The notes beneath the pieces are model-generated. The model was not told where the DNA came from. It ran no database searches and saw nothing but the letters and a program-made list of their open reading frames with translations. The position numbers were made by a program, and so were the translations under genes. A stretch of 15,172 bases of DNA from an uncultured Eubacteriales bacterium (GTDB taxonomy: Bacteria; Bacillota; Clostridia; Christensenellales; QAND01), in contig UREB01000018.1 in assembly GCA_900546685.1 (NCBI GenBank), positions 1 to 15,172 on the forward strand, read 5' to 3'. The stretch's first letter is position 1. Every line of letters begins with the position of its first letter. Positions 1 to 6,263 of the stretch are shown one piece after another.

Positions 1-620
1 TGCGCTTCATGCGCCGCTGTATGCGGGTCTTCCAAATTGGAAAAATACCGTTTGAGAATGGTATCAAACATCGTAAGGTATGCCTCTATATTATGCGCAA
101 TACTTTCATGATCCTTTCCTTCTTTTGTCGAGGGTGTCGACAGTTTCCGGGACAGCTTGCCCGGCTCCATATGGTACTCTATGGGCTTTTGCTGTACCGC
201 AGCAGCGTGCTCATTTTCCAGCCGCGCCCAAAGCCTGGCAAATTCCTCTAAATCGTCCATCAGCTGTTGGCTTTGCGTTCTCACCATCACCCTCAATTCA
301 CCCACAGCGTCCTGTGGCTCTCGGTATAGTTCAACGCAATATCGAATCACAGGGCGGTATTTATATTGCAGCGGGCTTTTGATGGAAATCATCGTCTGTG
401 AAGGTTGCGCCTGTAGCTGAAAACCGCTATGCCGTTGTATCGATTGCTCCAAATATTGAAATATATCCTGATACCGCATTTCCGGCGTAACCATCTGCAA
501 TTTTTCCGCCAAAATCTGATTGATTAAGTTAGACCGGCTGGTATGCATGGCATAGGCCAGCTCATCGATGCGATGGATGACATCATCCATCAACACCAGG
601 CTATATACACTACGGTTCAT
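1..620 (-). CDS. Ribbon-helix-helix-type putative DNA-binding protein, partial (C-terminus beyond window)
   Basis: An open frame of 206 codons starts at the ATG at 618-620 and runs off the left edge without a stop. A GAGGAG Shine-Dalgarno lies about 8 nt upstream. Residues 1-40 (MNRSVYSLVLMDDVIHRIDE, then a helix containing HTSRSNLINQILAEKL) have the strand-helix-turn-helix pattern of CopG/Arc ribbon-helix-helix domains: alternating hydrophobics in the strand, then an amphipathic helix, an SRS turn and a second helix. The remaining ~165 residues are soluble and mixed charged, with a middle region rich in short strands (SIKSPLQYKYRPVIRYCVEL) and a helical tail. I do not recognise a characterised relative. 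I believe similar uncharacterised proteins of roughly 220-240 aa occur in Clostridia, so little may be missing. A strong promoter lies just upstream and the liv terminator separates it from the liv operon, so it is its own unit. Autoregulation is plausible but inferred. Confidence 0.75.
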   Translation of the reverse strand, partial: MNRSVYSLVLMDDVIHRIDELAYAMHTSRSNLINQILAEKLQMVTPEMRYQDIFQYLEQSIQRHSGFQLQAQPSQTMISIKSPLQYKYRPVIRYCVELYREPQDAVGELRVMVRTQSQQLMDDLEEFARLWARLENEHAAAVQQKPIEYHMEPGKLSRKLSTPSTKEGKDHESIAHNIEAYLTMFDTILKRYFSNLEDPHTAAHEA

Positions 621-644
621 ATCTTTCTCTCCTCTTTATTGAAT

Positions 645-672
645 ATTATATTCTTATTATTTAATTTGTCAA
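645..672 (-). promoter_or_regulatory. Sigma-A-type promoter of the ribbon-helix-helix gene
   Basis: On the minus strand, TTGACA (667-672) and TATAAT (645-650) are separated by 16 bp. Both hexamers match the consensus exactly. Transcription should start near 638, giving a leader of about 18 nt before the GAGGAG ribosome site. The 9-mer AATATTATA occurs at 642-650 and again at 674-682, flanking the promoter 32 bp apart. Confidence 0.8.
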
Positions 673-703
673 CAATATTATATAATTTTATTTTCAAATT
701 TTC

Positions 704-732
704 TATAAAAAAAGAGGGGCTAACCCCTCTTT
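704..732 (-). terminator. Rho-independent terminator of the liv operon
   Basis: AAAGAGGGG (711-719) pairs perfectly with CCCCTCTTT (724-732) around a 4-nt loop. Read on the minus strand the stem is followed by a run of T that continues past the stem. It begins 8 nt after the livF stop codon, so it ends the liv transcript before the next minus-strand promoter. Confidence 0.85.
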
Positions 733-739
733 GCTTTTT

Positions 740-1450
740 TCAGCCACCCAAATAGGCTTTACGTACTTGTTCGTTGTTTGAAAGCTCTTTGGCGTCGCCG
801 CTCATCACAACCTGCCCTGTTTCCAACACGTAGGCACGGTTTGCGATGTTCAGCGCCATCTTTGCATTCTGCTCTACCAACAATACCGTAACCCCGGTTT
901 TATTTACATCCTGAATAATGCTGAAAATTTCCTGTACCAAAATTGGGGACAACCCCATCGAAGGCTCATCGAGCAGCAGCATTTTTGGTTTGCTCATCAG
1001 CGCTCTGCCAATGGCCAGCATCTGCTGCTCTCCGCCAGACAGCGTACCAGCCGCCTGCTTTCTGCGCTCCTTTAGGCGCGGCAGCCGCTCAAAAATACGC
1101 TCGTATTCCTCGTTTAGGTTTTCCTTGCCATTTCGGATGTATGCGCCCATTTCCAGGTTTTCCATCACCGTCATATTGGCAAACACACGACGGCCCTCCG
1201 GCACCTGGGCCAGACCTAGCTTTGGAATCTTATACGCATCTGTATGCGTAATTTCCTTTCCACAAAAGTGGATAGAGCCGCTTTTGGGCTTTAGTAATCC
1301 GGAAACCGCATGCAATGTCGTGGTTTTCCCCGCGCCGTTCGCTCCGATCAGCGTAATGATCTCCCCTTCATTGACTTCAAAGGAAATATTCTTGATCGCG
1401 TGAATGGCACCGTAATATACGTTTAGATCCTTGACCTCTAACATTGCCAT
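740..1450 (-). CDS. livF: Branched-chain amino acid ABC transporter ATP-binding protein LivF
   Basis: The 236-aa cytoplasmic ATPase is one of the two nucleotide-binding subunits that drive branched-chain amino acid import. Walker A (GANGAGKT) is at residues 36-43, the signature LSGGEQ at 137-142, and Walker B (MLLLDEP) at 157-163. The switch position reads LLVEQNA, the usual LivF variant without the H-loop histidine. Length is typical of LivF. The frame is open further upstream, but the ATG at 1448-1450 is chosen because GGAGGGG lies 8 nt before it. That site is formed by the last codons of livG, whose stop is 2 nt away, so the two ATPases are probably translationally coupled. It is the last gene of the operon and is followed directly by a terminator. 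Substrate class follows from the five-gene set; the exact amino acid range cannot be read from the ATPase. Confidence 0.93.
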   Translation of the reverse strand: MAMLEVKDLNVYYGAIHAIKNISFEVNEGEIITLIGANGAGKTTTLHAVSGLLKPKSGSIHFCGKEITHTDAYKIPKLGLAQVPEGRRVFANMTVMENLEMGAYIRNGKENLNEEYERIFERLPRLKERRKQAAGTLSGGEQQMLAIGRALMSKPKMLLLDEPSMGLSPILVQEIFSIIQDVNKTGVTVLLVEQNAKMALNIANRAYVLETGQVVMSGDAKELSNNEQVRKAYLGG

Positions 1451-1452
1451 GC

Positions 1453-2214
1453 TTATTCCCCTCCCAGATAGGCAGCGATGACCTTGGGATTGCTCCGGAT
1501 TTCTTCCGGCAGGCCCTCCGCGATGACTTGACCGTAATCCAGTACATACAACCGTTCGCAAATATTCATCACAAAGCTCATATCATGCTCGATGAGCAAA
1601 ATCGAGATCCCGTACCGAATCTGAAGCACCTGAATCGTCTCCAAAAGCTCACGCGTTTCCGTCGGGTTCATGCCCGCGGCCGGCTCATCCAACAGCAGCA
1701 GTTTGGGATCGGTCGCCATGGCACGTGCAATCTCCAGTTTACGCTGCTTTCCGTATGGCAGGGTTTTGGCATCTGCGTCGGCAAATTCATCCAGACCTAC
1801 GACCTTTAGCAGCTCGTGTGCCTTTTCGTCGATTTGCTTTTCGGCTTTCCAATAGGATGGCAGTCGGAACATGCCCGCCACCATGGAATATTTCCCCTGC
1901 GGCGTCATGGCAATTTTTACATTGTCCAATACCGAAACATCCTTAAACAGACGGATATTCTGGAAGGTACGTGCAATGCCGTTCTGCGTTACCTGGTAGG
2001 TCTTTTTCCCTACCAAGCTTTCACCCTCCAGTTCAATGGTTCCCTCTGTGGGTACATATACTTCTGTCAAAAGGTTGAATACCGTAGTTTTCCCTGCGCC
2101 GTTTGGGCCGATCAACCCTACGATCTCTCCTTTGTTGACCGTTAAATTTACATCCTGCAAGGCCTGTAAGCCGCCAAAGCGAATACCCAGCCCTTTTGTT
2201 TGCAGCAATGGCAT
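1453..2214 (-). CDS. livG: Branched-chain amino acid ABC transporter ATP-binding protein LivG
   Basis: The 253-aa ATPase is the partner of LivF at the cytoplasmic face of the LivHM permease. Walker A (GPNGAGKT) is at residues 36-43, the degenerate signature LPYGKQ typical of LivG at 152-157, and Walker B (LLLLDEP) at 172-178. The H-loop histidine is at 210 in LLIEHDM. The LivG-type insertion between Walker A and the signature (about 100-130, MFRLPSYW) is present. The ATG at 2212-2214 has an excellent GGAGGTG site 7-8 nt upstream. The start lies 3 nt after the livM stop, so the genes are packed end to end. The C-terminal AYLGGE tail is shared with LivF. No key residue is missing. Confidence 0.94.
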   Translation of the reverse strand: MPLLQTKGLGIRFGGLQALQDVNLTVNKGEIVGLIGPNGAGKTTVFNLLTEVYVPTEGTIELEGESLVGKKTYQVTQNGIARTFQNIRLFKDVSVLDNVKIAMTPQGKYSMVAGMFRLPSYWKAEKQIDEKAHELLKVVGLDEFADADAKTLPYGKQRKLEIARAMATDPKLLLLDEPAAGMNPTETRELLETIQVLQIRYGISILLIEHDMSFVMNICERLYVLDYGQVIAEGLPEEIRSNPKVIAAYLGGE

Positions 2215-2217
2215 CGC

Positions 2218-3222
2218 TTACACCTCCTCTTTGGCGGGCTTTGCTTCCGTCTTTTCCCCGCCGCCTTTTCCTTTGCGCCTGATGCGATCTATCACACGTG
2301 TCAGCGAAAACTCATACCGACCCAGCAACCCGTTGGGCTTAAAGAGCATCATGACGATCAAAACAACGGAATAGAGCAGCATGCGGTAATCAGAGAATCC
2401 GCGCAGCGCTTCTGGCAATATTGTCAATACAATGGCCGCCAAAATGGAGCCCGTCGTAGAACCCATGCCCCCCAATACGACCATCACCAAAAACTCGATG
2501 GAATAGTTGAAATCAAACTTGGTAGGATTGATTACGCCGATATGATGCGCATACAGCCCACCTGCCACGCCTGCGATGGCTGCTGCCAGCACAAACGCCA
2601 TCATCTTGTAGTATGTGGTATTGATCCCGGAAGCCTCTGCCGCGATCTCATCCTCGCGGATTGCAATGACCGCCCTTCCATGACGGGATTTGACAAACGT
2701 CGTCACGATAAAGATCGTAATGACCGCTGCAAAAAATACCCATGCAAACGTTGTTAGGTTTGGAATGCCGCGCATGCCCAGCGCACCGCCGGTAATATCA
2801 AGATTCAGGAAGATAACGCGGATGATCTCCCCAAAGCCCAGCGTAATGATCGCCAGATAATCTCCGCGCAGATGCAGCGCCGGAATGCCGATGACAATGC
2901 CCACCACAGCGGACACCACCCCTGCAATCAACAGCGCCAGCGGAAAAGAAACCGCCGCCGGCAGATCCACCGTCGTCGTAAAAATTGCTGCGGAAAACGC
3001 GCCTACCGACATGAATCCCGCATGGCCCAGCACCAATTGTCCCAGGTATCCCGTGGTTAGATTTAAGCTTACCGCCATGATGATATTGATAAACATCATG
3101 GTCAAAATTCCGGAATAGTATCTATCAATAACGCCGGCGCTCATTAGCAGGGACAAAACCACATACAGCGCCACGACCAAGACCGCATTTCGGAGATAGG
3201 CAAACATCGTTTTCTTTTTCAT
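2218..3222 (-). CDS. livM: Branched-chain amino acid ABC transporter permease LivM
   Basis: The 334-aa integral membrane permease forms the translocation channel with LivH. Long hydrophobic segments cover most of residues 8-300. The family core NLTTGYLGQLVLGHAGFMSVGA follows the second membrane segment. The cytoplasmic coupling region containing AIREDEIAAEASGIN, which contacts the ATPases, is present. The last ~30 residues form a basic, Lys/Glu-rich cytoplasmic tail. An upstream in-frame ATG would add 11 residues (MRQRKYEEGET), but GAGGAGGGGG lies right before the ATG at 3220-3222, so the shorter start is preferred. That ribosome site overlaps the livH stop, giving a 13-nt gap between the genes. 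It belongs to the same operon as livK, livH, livG and livF. Confidence 0.92.
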   Translation of the reverse strand: MKKKTMFAYLRNAVLVVALYVVLSLLMSAGVIDRYYSGILTMMFINIIMAVSLNLTTGYLGQLVLGHAGFMSVGAFSAAIFTTTVDLPAAVSFPLALLIAGVVSAVVGIVIGIPALHLRGDYLAIITLGFGEIIRVIFLNLDITGGALGMRGIPNLTTFAWVFFAAVITIFIVTTFVKSRHGRAVIAIREDEIAAEASGINTTYYKMMAFVLAAAIAGVAGGLYAHHIGVINPTKFDFNYSIEFLVMVVLGGMGSTTGSILAAIVLTILPEALRGFSDYRMLLYSVVLIVMMLFKPNGLLGRYEFSLTRVIDRIRRKGKGGGEKTEAKPAKEEV

Positions 3223-3235
3223 CGTCTCCCCCTCC

Positions 3236-4117
3236 TCATACTTTCTCTGTCGCATGCTTGCCCATAATACCGGACGGCTTTACAAGCAATACTACGATCA
3301 AAATACCAAATACCACAGCATCCGCTAGCTGGGTGGAAATATATCCCTTGGTCAAACTTTCGGCAATGCCCATGATATAGCCGCCCAGCATCGCGCCCGG
3401 AATGTTTCCTATACCGCCTAGTACTGCGGCCACAAACGCTTTTAAGCCCAGCATCGATCCGATAAACGGCGTTATCATCGGATAAGAAGCGCCATACAGT
3501 ACCGCGCCCACCGCGGCAAGCGCAGCGCCGAGGCCAAATGTGAAGGCAACCGTTCCATTGGTATTGATTCCCATCAGCTTGGCGGCCCCTGCGTCTTCGG
3601 AAACCGCCCGCATGGCTTTGCCCATCTTGGTCTTATTGACCAAAAGCTGCAACCCAATCATCAATACCACAGAAGCAATGATTGTTACAATGGTTACCAT
3701 CGAAATCTGCATGCTCCCAACAGAAATCGGCGGCGCATCGATGATGGCGGGGAATGCCTTGCCCGAAGACCCAAAAATCAGCTGCGCCAAGTTTTGCAAA
3801 AAGATGCTGACGCCGATGGCTGTAATGAGAAGCGAAATGCGCGCTACATTGCGGTTCAAAAGCCTACGGTATGCAATGCGTTCCATCAAGAGCGCAATGA
3901 CGACGCAGGCCACAATGGAGCCAAGCACTGCCACCACCAGAGGCATACCGCCCATCACCAGGACCACATAGGCCGCATAGCCGCCCACCATGATCAAATC
4001 GCCATGGGCAAAGTTAATCAGCTGGACAATCCCGTATACCATGCTGTATCCCAGCGCCACCAGCGCATAGATACTGCCAACGTGAAGTCCGTTGATGATC
4101 TGTGATAAAAAGTCCAA
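3236..4117 (-). CDS. livH: Branched-chain amino acid ABC transporter permease LivH
   Basis: The ~293-aa membrane permease is the partner of LivM. Family hallmarks are the N-terminal GLHVGSIYALVALGYSMVYG and LINFAHGDLIMVGGY, the cytoplasmic AMRAVSEDAGAAKLMGIN coupling segment, and a hydrophobic C-terminus ending in KPSGIMGKHATEKV. About eight membrane segments are visible. The start is ambiguous. A GTG at 4126 gives 296 aa but has AAGG only 1 nt upstream. The TTG at 4117 has AAGGTG at a normal 8-nt distance and is chosen here. It is separated from livK by about 170 nt containing a strong hairpin, unlike the 2-13 nt gaps further down the operon. Confidence 0.9.
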   Translation of the reverse strand: MDFLSQIINGLHVGSIYALVALGYSMVYGIVQLINFAHGDLIMVGGYAAYVVLVMGGMPLVVAVLGSIVACVVIALLMERIAYRRLLNRNVARISLLITAIGVSIFLQNLAQLIFGSSGKAFPAIIDAPPISVGSMQISMVTIVTIIASVVLMIGLQLLVNKTKMGKAMRAVSEDAGAAKLMGINTNGTVAFTFGLGAALAAVGAVLYGASYPMITPFIGSMLGLKAFVAAVLGGIGNIPGAMLGGYIMGIAESLTKGYISTQLADAVVFGILIVVLLVKPSGIMGKHATEKV

Positions 4118-4234
4118 CCTCGTCACACCTTACTTTATAAAATTAGCTGGCCCTACATCGCAAGGTTTTCTTTAGGATGCAAAAAGCCTTCCGATGCAGC
4201 GCCTGCCGTCATACTTGTCCATAAAACACGAATC

Positions 4235-4260
4235 CGAGAGAGGGCCTGGGCCCCCTCTCG
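4235..4260 (-). terminator. Strong intercistronic hairpin between livK and livH (attenuator or mRNA 3' stabiliser)
   Basis: CGAGAG (4235-4240) pairs with CTCTCG (4255-4260). After one A-C mismatch, GGGC (4242-4245) pairs with GCCC (4250-4253) around a small loop. The hairpin lies about 32 nt after the livK stop. The sequence after it on the minus strand (GTGTTTTAT, a few bases on) is only a weak T-run, so termination would be partial. Such hairpins after a binding-protein gene commonly keep the receptor in excess over the permease; that role here is inferred. Confidence 0.6.
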
Positions 4261-4292
4261 TCTACGCGTTTGTTTCGGTTTTTTCCTAAAGC

Positions 4293-5453
4293 TTATTCGC
4301 TCTTTTCGTAGCTTTCCACATATTCGATGGTGCCGTTGGTCAGCTTGTTGATCATTACGCCCTTGATGGGGTTGCGTTCCTCATCAAAGATGATATGGCC
4401 GGTCACACCATCGAATTGGATATTCTTCATGGCCTCTACCACAGCAGCTTTGTCCGTGCTGCCTGCTTCCTCAATGGCCTGCACCAGCAGATAAGCCGCA
4501 TCGTAGCCCTGTGCGGAGAATCCCTTCGGCGCTTCGCCGTATTTGTCCGTATATTTCTGGATAAACTCCTGTACTTTTGCATCCTGGCTCTGCAAGGAGA
4601 ACCCGCAGCAGTACATGGCGCCTTCTAAAACGCTCTTATCCTCTACCTTATCCAGCACGCCGTCCCAGCCGTCGGCACCCAGCAGCTGTGCGGAAATGCC
4701 GGCGGATTTTGCCTGCTGCACAATCAGCGCCACATCTTCATAATAGACCGGGATGAACAATACATCCGGATTCTGGCCGGCAATTTTGGTCAGCTGGCTC
4801 TTAAAGTCCACATCGCCCTTGGCATAGCTTTCCTTGGCAACGATTTGCAGGCCCAGCTTATCTGCCGTAGAAACGAATGCATCCGTCAGCCCCACAGAGT
4901 AATCGTCCGAAGCATTGTACAAAATGGCAGCCGTTTTAGCGCCCAACTTTTTATAGGCATAATCCGCCATCGTCTCACCCTGATACGGATCGATAAAGCA
5001 GACGCGGAACACATTTTCTCCCGCCTTGGTAATGTCTGCTGCCGTACCGGTCGCCGAAATCATCGGGATGCCATCCTTGGCAGCCTGCTGTGCTACCGCA
5101 ATCGATGGGTTGCTTGTCACATCGCCGATCAAAGCGTCGATCTGATCGCTCTGGATCAGCTTGTTGTATGCGTTGACAGCTTCTGTCGCATCGCCTTTTT
5201 CATCATATACGATGTACTCGATCTGTTTGCCCAGCACGCCGCCGGCCGCATTGATTTCATCAATGGCCATTTTGACCCCGTTATCCGTTGCAATCCCGTA
5301 AATGGACAGGTTACCGGTCAAAGGCGCCAGGCCGCCAATCTTGACGGTATCAGCATTGGACGTTTGTCCCTCCGTGCCACCGCCACCACAGCCAACCAAG
5401 CTGGCAAGGCTCAGCATACATACCAAAGCCAGTGCCGTAATGCGTTTTTTCAT
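4293..5453 (-). CDS. livK: Branched-chain amino acid ABC transporter substrate-binding lipoprotein LivK
   Basis: The 386-aa extracellular receptor (periplasmic-binding-protein type 1, Peripla_BP_6 family) captures the amino acid and delivers it to LivHM. Residues 1-21 form a signal peptide with a basic start (MKKR) and a hydrophobic core. It ends in the lipobox LVGC, so Cys22 should be lipidated and membrane-anchored, followed by a Gly-rich linker. The mature part starts with the family pattern IGGLAPLTGNLSIYG and continues with AIDEINAAGGVLG, DALIGDVTSNPSIAVAQQA and PMISATGTA. The frame is open upstream, but the ATG at 5451-5453 has GGAGGAG 7 nt before it and gives a proper signal peptide. 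It is first in the operon and is followed by a hairpin. The operon supports branched-chain amino acids; binding of other aliphatic amino acids cannot be excluded. Confidence 0.92.
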   Translation of the reverse strand: MKKRITALALVCMLSLASLVGCGGGGTEGQTSNADTVKIGGLAPLTGNLSIYGIATDNGVKMAIDEINAAGGVLGKQIEYIVYDEKGDATEAVNAYNKLIQSDQIDALIGDVTSNPSIAVAQQAAKDGIPMISATGTAADITKAGENVFRVCFIDPYQGETMADYAYKKLGAKTAAILYNASDDYSVGLTDAFVSTADKLGLQIVAKESYAKGDVDFKSQLTKIAGQNPDVLFIPVYYEDVALIVQQAKSAGISAQLLGADGWDGVLDKVEDKSVLEGAMYCCGFSLQSQDAKVQEFIQKYTDKYGEAPKGFSAQGYDAAYLLVQAIEEAGSTDKAAVVEAMKNIQFDGVTGHIIFDEERNPIKGVMINKLTNGTIEYVESYEKSE

Positions 5454-5525
5454 CGTACTCTCCTCCTGTACTCTATGAATATTGAAATCCCGGTAGGCCG
5501 GGCCTTTCATTTCCTGGCGCATAGT

Positions 5526-5572
5526 GCATAATTATTCTTTTTATTCCCTACAATTATACACCATAATTATGC
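5526..5572. repeat. 10-bp inverted repeat in the livK leader
   Basis: GCATAATTAT (5526-5535) and ATAATTATGC (5563-5572) are exact reverse complements separated by 27 bp. A related AATTAT lies between them at 5552-5557. The repeat is downstream of the proposed livK promoter, so it could be a stem in the leader RNA or a roadblock-type operator. Closer to the gene, CCCGG (5494-5498) and CCGGG (5503-5507) form a second short stem about 40 nt before the start codon. Confidence 0.45.
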
Positions 5573-5596
5573 CTTATTTTTTGGAATTTGGGTATT

Positions 5597-5625
5597 ATAA
5601 TACTGCATTGCTATCCAGTTTTCAA
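5597..5625 (-). promoter_or_regulatory. Probable promoter of the liv operon
   Basis: On the minus strand TTGAAA (5620-5625) and TATTAT (5597-5602) are separated by 17 bp. Transcription would start near 5590, giving a leader of about 137 nt before livK. An overlapping TATAAT (5594-5599) gives a less favourable 20-bp spacer. No CodY box or T-box element was recognised in the leader. Confidence 0.6.
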
Positions 5626-5711
5626 GACTTTCTTGCCGTGATTTTAGATATTGTACAAATATTGGCAGCCAGGGCTTGCCCTTTGTGGCCGAGCGCGTTT
5701 ATACACCCTCT

Positions 5712-5741
5712 TTGACAAAATACCATTATTCATTTTATTAT
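5712..5741 (+). promoter_or_regulatory. Possible upstream second promoter for the zur-znu operon
   Basis: TTGACA (5712-5717) and TATTAT (5736-5741) are 18 bp apart. A transcript would start near 5748, upstream of the operator-covered promoter. If active, it would read through the palindrome at 5783-5819. Less certain than the promoter downstream. Confidence 0.4.
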
Positions 5742-5755
5742 GCATCTCTCGTAGT

Positions 5756-5784
5756 TTGACACTACAGCTCCTTTTTTGTATACT
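5756..5784 (+). promoter_or_regulatory. Main promoter of the zur-znuACB operon
   Basis: TTGACA (5756-5761) and TATACT (5779-5784) are separated by exactly 17 bp. The start of transcription would be near 5791, inside the long palindrome that begins at 5783. A bound repressor would cover the end of the -10 box and the start site. Confidence 0.8.
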
Positions 5785-5819
5785 CAAATATGAAACTGAA
5801 TTTCAATTTCATATTTGAG
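5783..5819. promoter_or_regulatory. 37-bp palindromic operator, probable Zur/Fur-family site
   Basis: Two 18-bp arms around the central T at 5801 are reverse complements with a single mismatch (C5796 against A5806). The core reads TGAAACTGAATTTCA with outer CTCAAATA/TATTTGAG. It overlaps the -10 element and start site and ends in the GAGGTG ribosome site of the regulator gene. The 7-1-7 core fits Fur-family dimers in shape, but the sequence is not the Bacillus Fur, Zur or PerR consensus. Assignment to the adjacent regulator rests on position. Confidence 0.8.
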
Positions 5820-5828
5820 GTGAAAACC

Positions 5829-6263
5829 ATGTCCTCTTCTTCCGGCTATCATACCCGCCAGCGGGATCAGATTTTGCAATACCTGATCGCCCATCAGCAT
5901 GCCCATGTAACAGCCGACCAAATTGCCACACATCTACGAGGCCGCCAGTTTTCCATTGGCAAGGCCACGATCTACCGCTATTTGGATAAGCTCGTTACCC
6001 AGGGCCGCGTGCGCAAATTTTATTTAGAGGAAGGCGCCAGCGCATGCTATCAGTATATCGATGAATCCGGCTGCTGTCAGGAGCATTTCCATCTAAAATG
6101 CGTGGATTGCGGCGCTTTGATTCACCTTCGCTGCGATACCCTCTCCCAAATCCATGACCACATCCGCCAGGAGCATGGATTTATCATCGATCCCTCCCGC
6201 ACCGTATTTTATGGCCAGTGTGCCGCCTGCCGGGAAAAACAGGGCGGGCAATACCATGGCTAA
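5829..6263 (+). CDS. zur: Fur-family transcriptional regulator, probable zinc uptake repressor (Zur-like)
   Basis: The 144-aa protein has an N-terminal winged helix (residues about 8-70; TRQRDQILQYL, IGKATIYRYLDKL, GRVRKFYL) and a C-terminal dimerisation and metal domain. HFH (86-88) is the usual regulatory-metal motif. C91/C94 (CVDCG) with C131/C134 (CAAC) form the structural zinc site. The length is typical of the family. An upstream in-frame ATG at 5790 lies inside the operator, so the ATG at 5829, with GAGGTG 6 nt upstream, is chosen. The gene overlaps znuA by 8 nt and is first in a zinc-type ABC importer operon, so zinc-dependent autorepression is the likely job. Manganese or another metal is possible, because Fur-family metal specificity cannot be read from sequence alone. 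Confidence 0.88.
   Translation: MSSSSGYHTRQRDQILQYLIAHQHAHVTADQIATHLRGRQFSIGKATIYRYLDKLVTQGRVRKFYLEEGASACYQYIDESGCCQEHFHLKCVDCGALIHLRCDTLSQIHDHIRQEHGFIIDPSRTVFYGQCAACREKQGGQYHG

Larger units (their letters stand above)
5454..5828. other. Divergent liv/zur intergenic region (375 bp)
   Basis: This holds the livK promoter and leader on the minus strand, the zur-znu promoters and operator on the plus strand, and about 80 bp between them (roughly 5626-5711). In that stretch the only structure seen is an 8-bp palindrome TTGTACAA (5651-5658) about 30 bp upstream of the livK -35 box and a weak AGGG/CCCT stem near 5671-5682. An open frame at 5524-5715 has no ribosome site or recognisable product. Confidence 0.6.

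Noticed and set aside
4845..5531. Long plus-strand open frame (228 codons) opposite livK
   Set aside because: It is antisense to a clearly recognised lipoprotein gene, has no ribosome site, and its product shows no domain. It is a by-product of livK codon usage.
5454..5625. T-box or CodY control of livK
   Set aside because: The leader is short and lacks a recognisable T-box sequence. The best CodY-like match (5617-5631) has about five mismatches in fifteen.
5524..5715. 63-codon plus-strand frame in the liv/zur intergenic region
   Set aside because: It lies across the livK promoter and leader, has no ribosome site and no recognisable product.
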